From NCBI RefSeq assembly GCF_002878395.1, contig NC_061115.1, forward strand, positions 53,567,352 to 53,631,351: DNA of 64,000 nucleotides, read 5' to 3'. Of this stretch, positions 32,501 to 43,759 are shown in pieces. The position numbers and the translations under genes were made by a program. The DNA comes from Capsicum annuum. Its lineage: Eukaryota > Streptophyta > Magnoliopsida > Solanales > Solanaceae. The first letter of the stretch is position 1. Every line of letters begins with the position of its first letter. The notes beneath the pieces were generated by a model. It was not told the origin of the DNA, made no database searches, and saw only the letters and a list, made by a program, of their open reading frames with translations.

Positions 32501-33970
32501 ATAAGAGAATTAGAGGCTCTTATCACCAATGACACCTGGGAAGTAGTATCATTACCTCCCAGCAAGAAGACTTTACCCAATAAATGGATTTACAAGGTCA
32601 AACTCAACTCCAATGGTTCTGTGGAGAGACTTAAAGCTTGGCTGGTTGTTAGAGGAGATATTTAAAAAGAAGGAGTTGATTTTTCTAAGACTTTCAGTCC
32701 GGTTGTGAAGATTACTACTATAAAGTGTGTTGCAATTGCTATTAAAAAGGGGTGGGGTCTTTATTAGTTAGATGTAAACAATACTTTTTTACATGGTGAA
32801 TTAGATGAAGAAGTGTATATGAAATTCCCGACAGGTTTAAAGGTTACTGATCCTACTCAAGTTTGTTGCCTAAAGAAATCTTTATATAGCCTTAAGCAAG
32901 CTTCGAGACAATGGTACGCAAGGCTAACTGCAACATTGGGTTTCAAAGGTTTTCGGCACTCATTAAATGATAATTCACTATTTTAAAAATGCACTGGTAC
33001 CTCTGTTTCTACATTAGCAGTGTACGTGGATAATATTTTACTAACAGGTAATGATAAGGCAGAACTAGAAACATTAAAATCTTTCTTAGATTCAAAATTC
33101 AAGATCAAGGATTTAGGTAACTTACACTATTTTTTGGGAATTGAAGTTATTCGAGAGCCTCAGGGATTGATTCTCAACCAAAGGAAATTTATTCTGGAGC
33201 TCTTATCTGAGTACAATTGCCTTCAACTCAAACTTGCTTCTTCACCTCTTGATCTTACTCTAAAATTGCAAGCAGACATGGGTTCTCCTCTACCAGATCC
33301 CACTGTTTACAAGCGACTAATTGGGTAATTAAACTTTCTAACTCATATGAGGCCAGACATCTCTTTTTCAGTCCAACACCTTAGCCAATATATGCAATCT
33401 CCATAACAAGAACATTTAGCAGCTGCATACCATGTTCTTCGGTATCTTCTTTTCGATCCTGGATTAGGGATTTTTCTCAATTCTTCTTCTTTTTTCACTC
33501 TCTTAGCTTTTTGTGATTCTGATTGGGCTTTTTGTTTGGATTTTAGATGATTTGTTATTGGGTTTTTCATTAGTCTCGGTAGTAGTCCTATCTCATGAAA
33601 GTCAAAGAAACAACCTTCGCTTTCTCTTTCATCCGCTAAAGCAGAGTACCGATCTATGAGGAGGGCTGTTGTGGAGTTGACTTGGTTAGTTCGACTCTTC
33701 TTTGATTTGTCATTGTCTCCTTCATTACCAATTTCTCTTTTTTTTTTCGACAGCTAAGCAGCAATTCATATTGCTAAAAATCCCCTTTTTCATGAGCGAA
33801 CGAAACATGTTGATTTAGATTGTCTCTTTGTCCGTCAACAATACCTCAATGGTTTGATTTCTCTTTCTTTTCTTCCATCTTCATCCCAGATGGAAGATTT
33901 GTTTACTGAGCCTCTATATGGTAATTCTCATCGTCTCTTATTAAACAAGTTAGGTATACGTTCCTTCCCC
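29588..33970 (+). pseudogene. Copia gag-pol, inactivated
   Basis: The start is MGDVYVNTSSGTQVP at 29,588. Gag covers 29.6-30.5 kb with a CCHC knuckle, CKYCKKTGHTIDKC (about 30,451). The protease motif at about 30,820 reads IIVSGATEHM, so the catalytic Asp of the DSGA box is replaced by Val. The pre-integrase block is near 31.28 kb. The integrase core is at 31,518-31,950 (MDDFSRGTWTFLL, VRSDNAWELGS, TPQQNGVVERKHR). RT is at 32.5-33.3 kb, where the YVDD catalytic box reads YVDN (33,023). RNase H is at 33.4-33.9 kb (SLSSAKAEYRSM). Frameshifts or stops occur in every domain. The lost Asp residues in protease and RT mean loss of function even apart from the breaks. Confidence 0.85.
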
Positions 33971-33987
33971 TTCAACTTGAGGGGGAG

Positions 33988-34410
33988 TGTTGGAGTTATT
34001 GGAGACTCATTGGACAAATTGTTGTCGGAGAAGAAAGTTGATTTTGTATTAAAGAATAATGACAAAGATTTAGACAAAGTACACAAATAGAGCTGGATTC
34101 ATTAGACTTGGTGGAACTTTTCAACTGTAACTAATAGTTCTCTTTTTCCAAGTCTTGCTTTTTTTTTTTTTTAAATATTAGTGATAGCTAATAATTTGGA
34201 CACTACCAGATTCCATTTTTTTTCTAATTTGTAAATGTTGTAAAGTTTTCCACTAGTTATTCACTTTAGATGAGTGGGAGCTAATAGTTAGAGCACTACT
34301 AGGTAATTTCTTTTTACTGATTCCTTCTATATATACATGTATTGTACTAGATGGATAAACATATGAAAAATTTCAGCAACAATCTCTTTTTTTATTTTTG
34401 TAATCTTTCA
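33988..34410 (+). repeat. 3' LTR of the plus-strand Copia element
   Basis: Same length as the 5' LTR (423 bp) and preceded by the polypurine tract. It ends AATCTTTCA. Confidence 0.85.
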
Positions 34411-34428
34411 TGCTACTAGGTGGAAAAA

Positions 34429-34902
34429 ACCTACAAAATGCTCTCCTAACAATCCCCTTGAAAACCCTATCAACTTAATCCATGGTCACTGGTCAGCCTC
34501 TTTTCTCCCTTACCTCTACATCTCAATTCCCTCTTCTTAACCATCTTGCATCCACATCAAATCCTTATTTGCACCCTAACCTTGCATCAAATTAATATAA
34601 TGTGAACAAAACTTGCAATTTGTCACAACTACTTCAAAAGAGTAATGGTGATTCAGTGAAGAATATACCACCCATTATCATTAAGGAGGCTACTGTGATA
34701 AATGGGAAGCATGTAATCAAATGAACTGAGGCGGAAGTTGACAAAATGAATCTAATCAAAAATTTGAAACATGCTGTTATAGGAAAATTTCTCTATGGGG
34801 GTCCTTTTCTAGAAGAGTCACCAAAAATTATTCTAATTCAATGTGGTTGGAAAGGTGATTGTAAAATTGGATTTTTTTAGTAATAGGCACGTGTTAATCA
34901 AA
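34429..34902 (+). pseudogene. Fragment of a second LINE ORF1 (DUF4283-like), plus strand
   Basis: Plus-strand reading gives IKEATVINGKHVIK, then TEAEVDKMNLIKNLKHAVIG and, further on, QCGWKGDCKIG. This is the N-terminal nucleic-acid-binding part of plant L1 ORF1, in the opposite orientation to the LINE at 13.6-28.7 kb and not a copy of the same segment. Stops interrupt it (for example after VIK). The match ends abruptly at the CTAG of a Helitron-like end at 34,903. Confidence 0.6.
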
Positions 34903-34930
34903 CTAGTATAGTACTCACGCGATGCACGGA
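34903..34930 (-). mobile_element. Helitron-like 3' terminus inserted in the LINE fragment
   Basis: On the minus strand the sequence ends in a GC-rich element (CCGTGCATCGCGTGAG, which looks like a decayed hairpin) followed within a dozen bases by ACTAG and then T, the arrangement of a Helitron 3' end (hairpin, then CTRR, inserted between A and T). LINE homology stops exactly at this point. The 5' end (TC) could not be found, so the element's length is unknown. Confidence 0.45.
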
Positions 34931-36324
34931 AAGTATTAGATAAAAAATACATAATAGTAATATTTTGTCATTAAAATGATTTCTAATCCTAAAGAAGCAA
35001 AAATAATGATGCACCAAACTGACAAATAGCTTGCAACTTGTTATAACAAAAGTCCATTTTTCGGGGTCTCAAATGGGCGTATAGATGGATAATTGAAACT
35101 TGATAAAGCTCCTCTTTCAACCTGATTTGAGGATCGTATGTAAAGTTAGACTCCTTAATCTATGTCCAAGCCATGTAATGAATAAGTTATTAGTGTTATT
35201 CAAATGAGATGCATGTGGATATTTTTTCTTGATCGAGTAAAGGTTTAATGAAGAGCTAAAGTTGAATCTTTATAGAAATCGAAAAATTATTGTATGACAA
35301 CCATTGATCTTATTATCTTCTATTTCAATTAAAAATTTTAATATCTTCCTCGATTGAGAAGTATTAATCATGAAACGAAGCTTGTAACTCATGTTCAATA
35401 TCCTTATTCAACAGATCAACTCCACCATATACCAAGTAGTAGCACAATCACGTCCTCAAGTAACCCAAGCAAATATAAATAAATCAACTGATTGGAAATT
35501 TTCAACTACGAATAGCAAGAAATATTTTTTTTTAATCTTTTTGCCGAGTGTGTGATTTGATGTGTAAGTCGTACTTTTCACCTAAGTTTCTCGAACTCTT
35601 TAAAAGTGTCTTTGGATGCGAATCGGATCCTAAAAAAATAGTGTATTTTTGAAGGATCAGACAAGGATGCGACAACATTTTTTAAAGAGTCCGAACAAGT
35701 TAGCTTGCTGCAATAAATGTAAAGAGAGAAATTTGTAATGGTGGAACACCATTGTGATTTGGATCAAGGAGAACCGATGAAGATATTAGTGAATCAATAA
35801 TAATACAACAAACTCCATCGATCAATAAAAATAACAAAAAGGAAATAGGATAGCCTCCCAACCCAGTGAAATTTAAAACCAATTATGTAAAAGTTTAAGA
35901 GCTTATTGTTTATTAGAAAATTACATAAGTACCTCGTACTCCTTCAAAAATATTACTTGGTTTTTTCCCTTAATCCGTCATTAGCGGAAAAACATCTCTA
36001 TATCCGTTAACTTTCCCTGCTGACAAAGCAAATCAAATAAGAGGGTAAATTTATGTGTATAACAACCTTACAATTGAAGTTTGATATGTGTCTCGTCCTT
36101 TGTACAAAGTCCACAAATATCTATTCATTTTCTTAAAAGGAAATAATACATATGAATGTCAATATCATTAATAACAATCAACTCTCTAACATAAGAATAA
36201 ATTTTGGAACTCAAAATATTCCTACTGATTCTAAAACTTTCTCAAAGCTCATCTTTCTTGTATGTCTGTTTCTTTTTTTATAGTTTCTTATCATAAAATG
36301 CCATGATGTAATTGATCTTTATAG

Positions 36325-36423
36325 CTAGTAGTCCGCTTTAACTACATCCATTGCTCCTCTGTCTTCCCAGATATCCAATGAGAAGGGGTTGAAAATACCT
36401 CCCCTTCTTCTAAACCCCCTCCT
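36325..36423 (-). pseudogene. Possible scrap of a small heat-shock-protein N-terminus
   Basis: Minus-strand reading gives RRRGGIFNPFSLDIWE, then a stop after VVKADY. Class I small heat-shock proteins of plants often begin with an RR..(V/F)FDPFSLD(I/V)W segment, so the likeness is striking for so short a piece. There is no alpha-crystallin domain next to it and no good start codon. It could equally be chance, or a fragment carried by a Helitron. Confidence 0.2.
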
Positions 36424-36641
36424 TGCCAGCTACTGCATTCGCCTAAGAGTTTGAAATATAAAATAGTGATGAATAAAAGCAACGATACCAATTTATGCAA
36501 TTCGGGAGTTTAATTATTAAAGTGAAGTAAAAGCAAAAAATAAGAAGAAAAAAAAAATTAATAATCACGTGTGGCGATTATCAAACATGTACAACAAATT
36601 TCTCTAAAAAATGACCTCATGTCTACTCCACCAACTCAAAA

Positions 36642-36777
36642 TTCAAGTTACCTTCCACCAAATTAATTCATTCTTTTGTCCAAACTATTCCATAAATTAT
36701 ATTTCAAGTTTCAAGTTACCTTCCACCAAATTAATTTATTCTTTTGTCCAAAATATTCCATAAATTATATTTCAAGT
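36642..36777 (+). repeat. 68-bp tandem duplication
   Basis: 36,642-36,709 and 36,710-36,777 are nearly identical (each contains TACCTTCCACCAAATTAATT). A recent local duplication in unassigned DNA. Confidence 0.9.
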
Positions 36778-37119
36778 TGTTAGGCCGTAAGACACTCTCA
36801 GATTCTTAGAGAAAATCAATAACAAAAATATTCATAACACTCTACTACATTAGTTAGAACACAATTTTTTTAATGTTTCAACTGAGATGAACTTTTCAAT
36901 TATCCAAGGTCTATTAAAAGTACCTGTCACTTTTCAATCAAAAAATTGATAAGGGAACAAACCTAAAACTTGAACAAAACTACTAGAATCCGAACACAAC
37001 AACACAATCTAAAGAGAAGAAGATGAGATGAAGTAGAATAAGCTAACAAGCACACAATCGGACGCAAAACAAAAAGAAGAGAAAATTGCATTAAAGTAAA
37101 AGGATAGTAATGAAACATA

Positions 37120-37197
37120 CACAAACACTAATGAATAGCACTAAGGTGTGTATACATACACCAACACTAATAAATAGCACCAAGGTGTGTATCAAAC
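37120..37197 (+). repeat. 39-bp tandem duplication
   Basis: Two units (about 37,120-37,158 and 37,159-37,197), each with an AACACTAA-(T)-AATAGCAC core followed by AAGGTGTGTAT. Confidence 0.8.
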
Positions 37198-37823
37198 ACC
37201 AAGAAACACAACACCAATGATGGATAATACCTCACTCTTAGGTAGACACAAAGGGATCAATGTCCTCAAGCACTCACCATTCTTGCTAAAATGTCAACAA
37301 GAGTGATTCCACACTCAAGAAGACCCTAATTTTGGATTCCACTCTTAAGAAGGAGGAATAAAGACTATAATATGAGTTCTCTCAATAATTTATCAAAACT
37401 AATAAAAATAGAAGCCTAATTGTCTACTTGTAATTATTACAAATAAAGACTAAAAAATCCTTAATGAAGGGTTGTCCTTTGGAGTGTAAAGGAGAGGCCT
37501 CAAAAGACCACAATGCCCTTAATGAACTTGAATGGTGAGGCGCCTCTTGAGTGTAAGTGATAAAGTGTAGAAGACCAAACTGCCCTTTAAGTGAGGTGCC
37601 TAGGGAGTGTAATGTTTCTTCCTCTCTCTTCATCCTATGCCACGACTTTGAAATGGTTCCAAAAGGCCTTTACTCCCTTTTCAAATTCTTGCTTGGTCCC
37701 TTGATAAAGATCTTGTAATCTTTGTGCTCTTCATGCTTGTATCAAAAATGAATCAGTTTTGCTCATCACATCTCCCAAATACTATACGCAAAATATTAAA
37801 ACTCCAGAAGCTTATTCTAAATT

Positions 37824-39860
37824 TAGAGAAATAAAAAATCACCAGAGATTGAAATACTACGAATCATGAAACTTACCAACATATGTTGCAGCTTTTTCTT
37901 GCCATCTATTAAAGGCTGACTGCACTTTTCTCTTGGGTTTGAGCAACATTTGGAATCACCAATAAAAGGACCATTGGCTAAATAGTATTTGTCAAATTTT
38001 TTCTTTTGCAACGTCGATTTGTTTATGCACATTAATTTGTGTGAGTCTCATATTTTTATATCTATTTTATGCAATCAAGCTGCTGCACATTGCAGTTCTT
38101 TATTGTTCTTTCTATATTTTAAAACCAAAATATAAGGAAAAATGTACCAAATATGAGAAAAAACATAAATTGTAATACTGGCTTGTGAAAGGTGCCGCAC
38201 CACTAGTTATTAATAGTCACAGTACATATCTCTACTTTGTCTCATTGTTCCTTGCTAGCAAAAACATTTTCAAGGTCAAATCCTTTGAGTTAAAAGAAAA
38301 ATAATTAACAATACCGTCGAAATTATGAAAATGCATTAATAAGGAATACTCGGTGGTGGAGAAATAGAAGCTATAACTACTCTCCAAATCATAATTTTTC
38401 TGTCAAATGCTTGAAATGACAAAGGTTAGTCCTTATACTCAAGAAAATCAACAGATTAACAAGGATTAATTTATTTTTTAAAACATGAAATTAGTAGAAC
38501 TAATTTTTTTTAACAAATATATGGTTAGTCGCACTTACTAAACCAACAAAGTTTGGGCTGCTAACGTAAAACGACATTGCAATTCCACTAAATTCATCAG
38601 TCTACACTTACCCTAGGTTAATATTCCTTGAGCTTTATTATATTTATTGTTGAAACTAAAAAAAAATAATAATGAATATTACAGAATCATTAGCAAATAT
38701 GAAAAGATCTAGTCTTTTTTAATAAAATGTTCAATTTTAGAGAATGGCCAAGAAACAAAAAAAAACTCACCTGAGATATATAGCAAGTGTCAGGCCTGGA
38801 TTGATTCTGGGACAAAAATTCAAAAATGTTGTTAATAGGCAAAGCTCTTTCCTCCATTCTTCTTAAATAAATACTATATAGATTTACATATTTGTCACAA
38901 TACTGCCAAAAAGAATAAGTCATACATAATATTTAGTAGGTGTCCTTGCGCAGTGACATAAATATCAAGTCATCTTTTACAATTGATTTTCGATGAAAAT
39001 TTACCTTGACTTTTCATTATATGGCACCAAAAGAGAAGAACACCACTACTAAGAAAATCCATGGCCCTTGATTTGTCTCCCTAACTATCAATATAAGGTT
39101 AGTGTTTTTTTTCAAGTCAAAATGCATCACTGACACAAAATTTGACCGTGATATGTAAAAAGATGTATATTTTATTAATGGGCCTTCATGCAACACAATG
39201 TTGACTCAATTGCGCCTAAATTCAGTAGAATGTAATGTTGTATTGGGCAGTATCTGAATCAGAACAATAAAAAAATGCAATGTGCTGCCGCTTGCTTGCA
39301 GAGAAAAAGATATAAAATAAGTGACTCACTCCAATTAACAAACATGCATAAAAAAAATATAAATTTCAAAAGAAAAAACACATGAATCCAAAATTTTGCC
39401 AAAAACTGCTGTTAGAAATCCAACTTTTTCGTTCCATACCTTAAAGTCTTCATGAAATTGGCGTTATTGTTCAATATCAATGTGCTCAAGTTGAAAAGTA
39501 ATGCATAAAAAATTATTTACAGTTCATAATATGACAACAAAGTTGGAAACTACCCTGACCATCGGTACAACTCCACGATATCATAGAATATCAATACAGA
39601 ATCTTAACAAAATATCAAAAATAGGTACAACACCGCATAAATCAAACGATCTGAAAATTTTTAGACATCAACTTGAAAGAAATAATAATCACGCAAAATC
39701 TTGACAACATACCTCTTGATACCTCTTGTCTTCGTACTCGACAAACTTTGAGAAATAAGCCACTTGAATGATAGATTCCTAATTGAAGCATTTACAATAT
39801 GCATAATTAAGATGTAGAAGAGAGTTTTCTTAGAACCTTGGTTATTCCACATAGCCATAT
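37824..39860 (-). pseudogene. Possible multi-exon gene or gene remnant, unrecognised
   Basis: Five donor-like sites face the same way on the minus strand, each after a short open stretch ending in G: GAG|GTATGT (39,709), AAG|GTATGG (39,437), AAG|GTAAAT (39,003), CAG|GTGAGT (38,769) and TTG|GTAAGT (37,876). Readable stretches before them include QVAYFSKFVEYEDKRYQE, FHEDFK, SRAMDFLSSGVLLFWCHIM and NQSRPDTCYISQ. The second stretch has an in-frame stop unless its exon is shorter than assumed. Acceptors are weak by eye. I recognise no family. It may be a decayed or Helitron-captured gene, or chance in AT-rich DNA. Confidence 0.25.
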
Positions 39861-40440
39861 ATGTTTTTTTTTAAAAAAACAAACAGCGTAATAGGAGATC
39901 AATTTTGAAACATATAGCGTAAAAGAAGATCAACATAAGCAGTAAGAAATCGCAGAAGTTGTAACTGTTTTTTTAGATAAAATTATTTTACATTAAAAGT
40001 CTAATATAATTACAATCTAATTTAAAGATTAAAGTATAATATAATTACAATCTACTTTAAAGATTAAAGGATGATCTAATTAAGTGTAAGAAGTTGTATA
40101 AGTTTCAAATTTTACAAGTAGATGGAAGTTAGCAATATATTAGGACTAAAACTCATCTTTATAATTGTAAAATTTGAATTTTTTAAAATACTGACAACTA
40201 TATAAACTCTGCCAAAATATAAATTTATTTTTTAAAATGTTAAAAACAAATTAAAAATAGAAGTAACTAATAATTACCCTAATAAAAATTAGTTGTTGAC
40301 CAATTTTTAATAACTAATAAAAGTATCTGTTTGTAAATATTTTTGTAATGAATATTTTAAGTGAAGAAAATTGGATGAATAAGATGTTGACTTTCGAATG
40401 AATGAGAGGGTTGCATCCTTTGTTATTAATAATATTAGTA

Positions 40441-40470
40441 CTAGTATACATACCCGTGCAATGTAAAGAT
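40441..40470 (-). mobile_element. Second Helitron-like 3' terminus
   Basis: The plus strand reads A then CTAGTATACATACCCGTGC, closely matching the end at 34,903 in the same orientation. One hairpin arm is decayed. On the minus strand this is a GC-rich element, then ACTAG|T. The Copia insertion at 40,570 lies within whatever element this ends. Confidence 0.4.
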
Positions 40471-40569
40471 AATACTAAAGTAATATTTCTAATTAATTTG
40501 GGTTGAGATATCTTGTTTGAACATGCTAAATCATATTACCATAACAAAAGAGATTGAACTCTTATAATA

Positions 40570-40996
40570 TGTTATGAAACGGAAAGAAGTAAGTAATACC
40601 ACAAAACGAAAGAAAATAAGAAAAATACACATAGATTTACGTGGAAACCCTTGACGAAAAAAATCAAAAGCGATGGAGGAGAAAATTCACTATAATGGAG
40701 AGAGATACAATGATGAGACGAACGTCTCAATGACGTATTTTGGAAAACCGTCCAAAACGACCTACAAAATCGCACTTATATAGTACGTGCGTACAAATAA
40801 ATCCTAAGCCCAAAAACATAGAGGTCCATACCGAAGGGGCGAAGCCCCCGCACCCCTAATGGGATCAGTGGTGGGCTCCGGGATAGGACCAATTCCTCCA
40901 CTACCACCACAGATCCCCCAAAAAAATCTCAAACATAGGTCGTACCGTGAACTTTTTAGGACCGGATCAACAAAATTCGGGTCACAAACTCTAACA
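40570..40996 (-). repeat. 3' LTR of the Tnt1-like element
   Basis: Homologous to 54,997-55,421, with shared GCGTACAAA, GGTCCATACCG and GGATCAACAAAATTCG blocks. The polypurine tract beside it is poorly conserved. Confidence 0.85.
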
Positions 40997-41175
40997 ATCT
41001 ACACATTGACACGAATTCTAATTCAGAACGTAAAATAGTTTTAAGAAAACTCTCCACCTCTTCCACAAAAGCCCCTAAGGGCATATCTTAACTGCTGACA
41101 CCAACTAAGTCCAAGCAATGCTCAAACTTGACACTTGGTAGTGTCTTGGTCATCATATCAGCAGGGTTATCATAG
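40997..41175 (-). pseudogene. 3' end of Tnt1-like pol (RNase H), cut off by the gypsy insertion
   Basis: Minus-strand reading gives [20 protein letters not shown], the usual C-terminal end of Tnt1-like pol. The rest of the RNase H domain resumes at 51,062 beyond the inserted element, with CATAG present on both sides. Confidence 0.75.
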
Positions 41176-43587
41176 CGACATGATTCGCCCTGGGGCCTTA
41201 TAGTAATAGGTATCCAAAGTTCGACCAAGACTGGAGACCACCCCATTACCCAACCCAACCTCTAGCCGCCTGCCCTGAGTTGATTGAATTTCGAACATGT
41301 AACAACATAGTGTAACAACTCACATAAAGACTCTGGGATAAGATCAAAACTGTGACCAACCCAACCGAGTCTAACCAACCCATACCAATAATCCAACTAT
41401 ACCAAAACAAGGGCCATAGATTAGGCCATAACCAAGGATGTTCCAAAACATAATATAATTAATCTCAAAATAAAATAGGATGGAACAACCAACAATCTCA
41501 TCCAATAATGTCAGCCTTTCAGCTTATTCTAATGCCAAAGCCGACACCAATACTAATCCCGTCCATTTCAAACTATAGAAGTACCACAAAGCCTCTAACT
41601 AAAAGAGTAATGAAATTTGATTGAGACATGCCCCCAACCATAGCCAAAACTAATACCCAAAATAAAATTAAAGTGTCTAGAAATATCCATAACATGAAAT
41701 GGAGCCTTCCAAAAGGATGAAAGCTCACCACTTCAGTCCAAATGCTGATTCCGAATCAATCACTATATAAGAGGAGAAGAATGGCCAGTTCTTGCATAGC
41801 GTAGGTAGACAACTGCTAGTAGACCGGGTTAGCGAGTGACCGCTAGCATGATCTCAGGGTAAGGATAAAATAATGCCATTTATAAAATAAAGTAAAGCAA
41901 TCCATAAACATACAACCATACACACGTATATATAACTATGCGGGAAAGGGGACCGGGTTTAGCATGCCTTTAAAATCTTTACCTGGGCTGTGTAGCTTTG
42001 CCATCTTAAACCACCCACGAGCTATATAGGTTCAGCTCCCCCTGCTAAAAGGGATCCAGTGCGTGTAGCCGCACGACCAGGTAAGTATCCCTTGGAAGGA
42101 ATAGTACATCCTCAAAATATAGTGTGACATCATGTACACGGTCACCAAGATCAATCACATATCGGCAAATATGAGTTTCCAATTTTGGTTGCCCTCGGGA
42201 CCTCCACCTTCCACGATTAGCTACACCTCTCGTCATTATTGACGAATTAAAATAATTTCCATATAACCAAACCAGTATCCATTTATTAACCAAGGCCATT
42301 GATATTGGTATCATCATACCAACCCTTACTTGCAAGTATCATCCATAGCCTACCATGTATAAGTTTAAGGGGAATTTCAAGTGCCCTTCCATTTATCATA
42401 TTAAACTACTTGGGAGATTTCATGTGCCCCTCAATCATAACCATTATCCATTTGCTATTCCAAGTCATTTAAACGATGCATAATTTCTTTACCAAGTTTT
42501 AAAATATGCAAGAGTTCCATTAAAAATAATCAATGCAATGAACATATGTTTATAAGTATTTTGTCAAACACATTGAGGGCATAATATGACCACAACTAAT
42601 TCCAATTACCATTAAACCATTTCCATGCAATCCAATTATCCAAAACCACCATTAATGGATATAAAAGCATAATTTAAACCATGGGAAACCATAACCAACA
42701 ATTTAATATCAAAACCCCAATACTATATTTGAAAACCAAAATTGTACAATTAATGAAATTATGAAAACATTCATAAAACCATTCTTTTAGATAAAATTAA
42801 CAATGAGGGAAAAGAACATGCCTAAAACTAAGATGATGGTGGAAAGAAATCACCAAAACAAGCCTCAAATTGATCCTTTATTGAAACCCTAACTTCCCTT
42901 GCCCAAAAGCTCTTGAGAGAGTTTTGGAGTGTTTACAAGAGTTTCTAAGTGTTAATGAATGTAATAATAGGGTAAATAACCTTCCAAGTAAGTTAAGAAG
43001 TCGTGGGGCCATAGTAGGGTAAGTAGAAAAATGTCCAAAATACCCCCACTTAAGTTGCACCAAAATCCTGCCACAGGGATACGACTGACCCATACGAGTC
43101 GTATCCTCCAATACGATTGGTATCCTTCACTCATATCTGACCTTAATCCTTGGATCCCATACTGTCCAGTATACGACTCATCCAACCAAGTTGAATTAAC
43201 AACATACGATCCGTACCCTTCATCCTTACCCTTGGAAAATTTAAACCAAAGAAAGATTTAGACACTGTCCACCATACGAGTCCTGGATATGACTTGTATC
43301 CTATCTTACGGATCACGGTGAGCCACTCATACTCAGATCCAACCTAAATAACAAAGTCTAAGATTAAGTTAAGGAACCAAATGACCCATAACACCCAATA
43401 CGAATCCCTACCCCTAAGTCATACCCATTCCAGTAACCAAAATCTATCCCATCAACCAACACTGGTTAGTATACGACTGGACCATACCATCCGTAACCCA
43501 ACATATGGCTCATACCCATGAGTTGTATTGGGTTCAGAGATTAGAATTCCAGAAAATTTTCTAAGTTCAAGCAACTAGGGTGTCTCA
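41176..43587 (-). repeat. 3' LTR of the gypsy element
   Basis: Homologous to 48,684-51,061. The minus-strand start is TGAGACACC and the end decayed to CG instead of CA. Many visible differences from the 5' LTR show an old insertion. Confidence 0.85.
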
Positions 43588-43599
43588 GTCTCCCCCACT
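43588..43599 (-). other. Polypurine tract of the gypsy element
   Basis: AGTGGGGGAGAC on the minus strand, directly before the 3' LTR. The block TTTGGGGATGAATG lies just upstream. Confidence 0.75.
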
Positions 43600-43759
43600 A
43601 GGAACATTCATCCCCAAATGACGGACAAGGTACGGATAACCACACACACGAGTCATTTGCATTATGTTATCAAACATTTTCCCAATATTTAACAAAGTTT
43701 GAAACCAAAAAGGCAAAGATATTAATCTTTTCTTTGCCAAACTCTAAAAATAAAGATGT

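Larger units (their letters stand above)
29088..34410 (+). mobile_element. Decayed Ty1/copia retrotransposon
   Basis: Two 423-bp LTRs (29,088-29,510 and 33,988-34,410), a perfect primer-binding site, a polypurine tract (TTGAGGGGGAG, 33,977-33,987) and a pol order of protease, integrase, RT, RNase H, which defines Copia. Total length is 5323 bp. The flanking 5-mers (AGGTA left, TGCTA right) agree at only 3 of 5 places, so the target-site duplication is eroded or an edge was rearranged. The LTRs are still similar but carry many changes. Confidence 0.85.
34931..40440. other. Largely unassigned, AT-rich sequence
   Basis: No transposon domain or long ORF is visible. It includes two short tandem duplications (36.64 and 37.12 kb), a possible heat-shock-like coding scrap (36.3 kb), a stretch at 36.78-37.77 kb that looks like transcribed non-coding repeat (unplaced), and a possible multi-exon remnant at 37.8-39.9 kb. 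The left part may be the body of the Helitron that ends at 34,903. Confidence 0.3.

Noticed and set aside
29083..34415. A 5-bp target-site duplication for the plus-strand Copia element
   Set aside because: AGGTA and TGCTA agree at only three of five bases, so no duplication is claimed.
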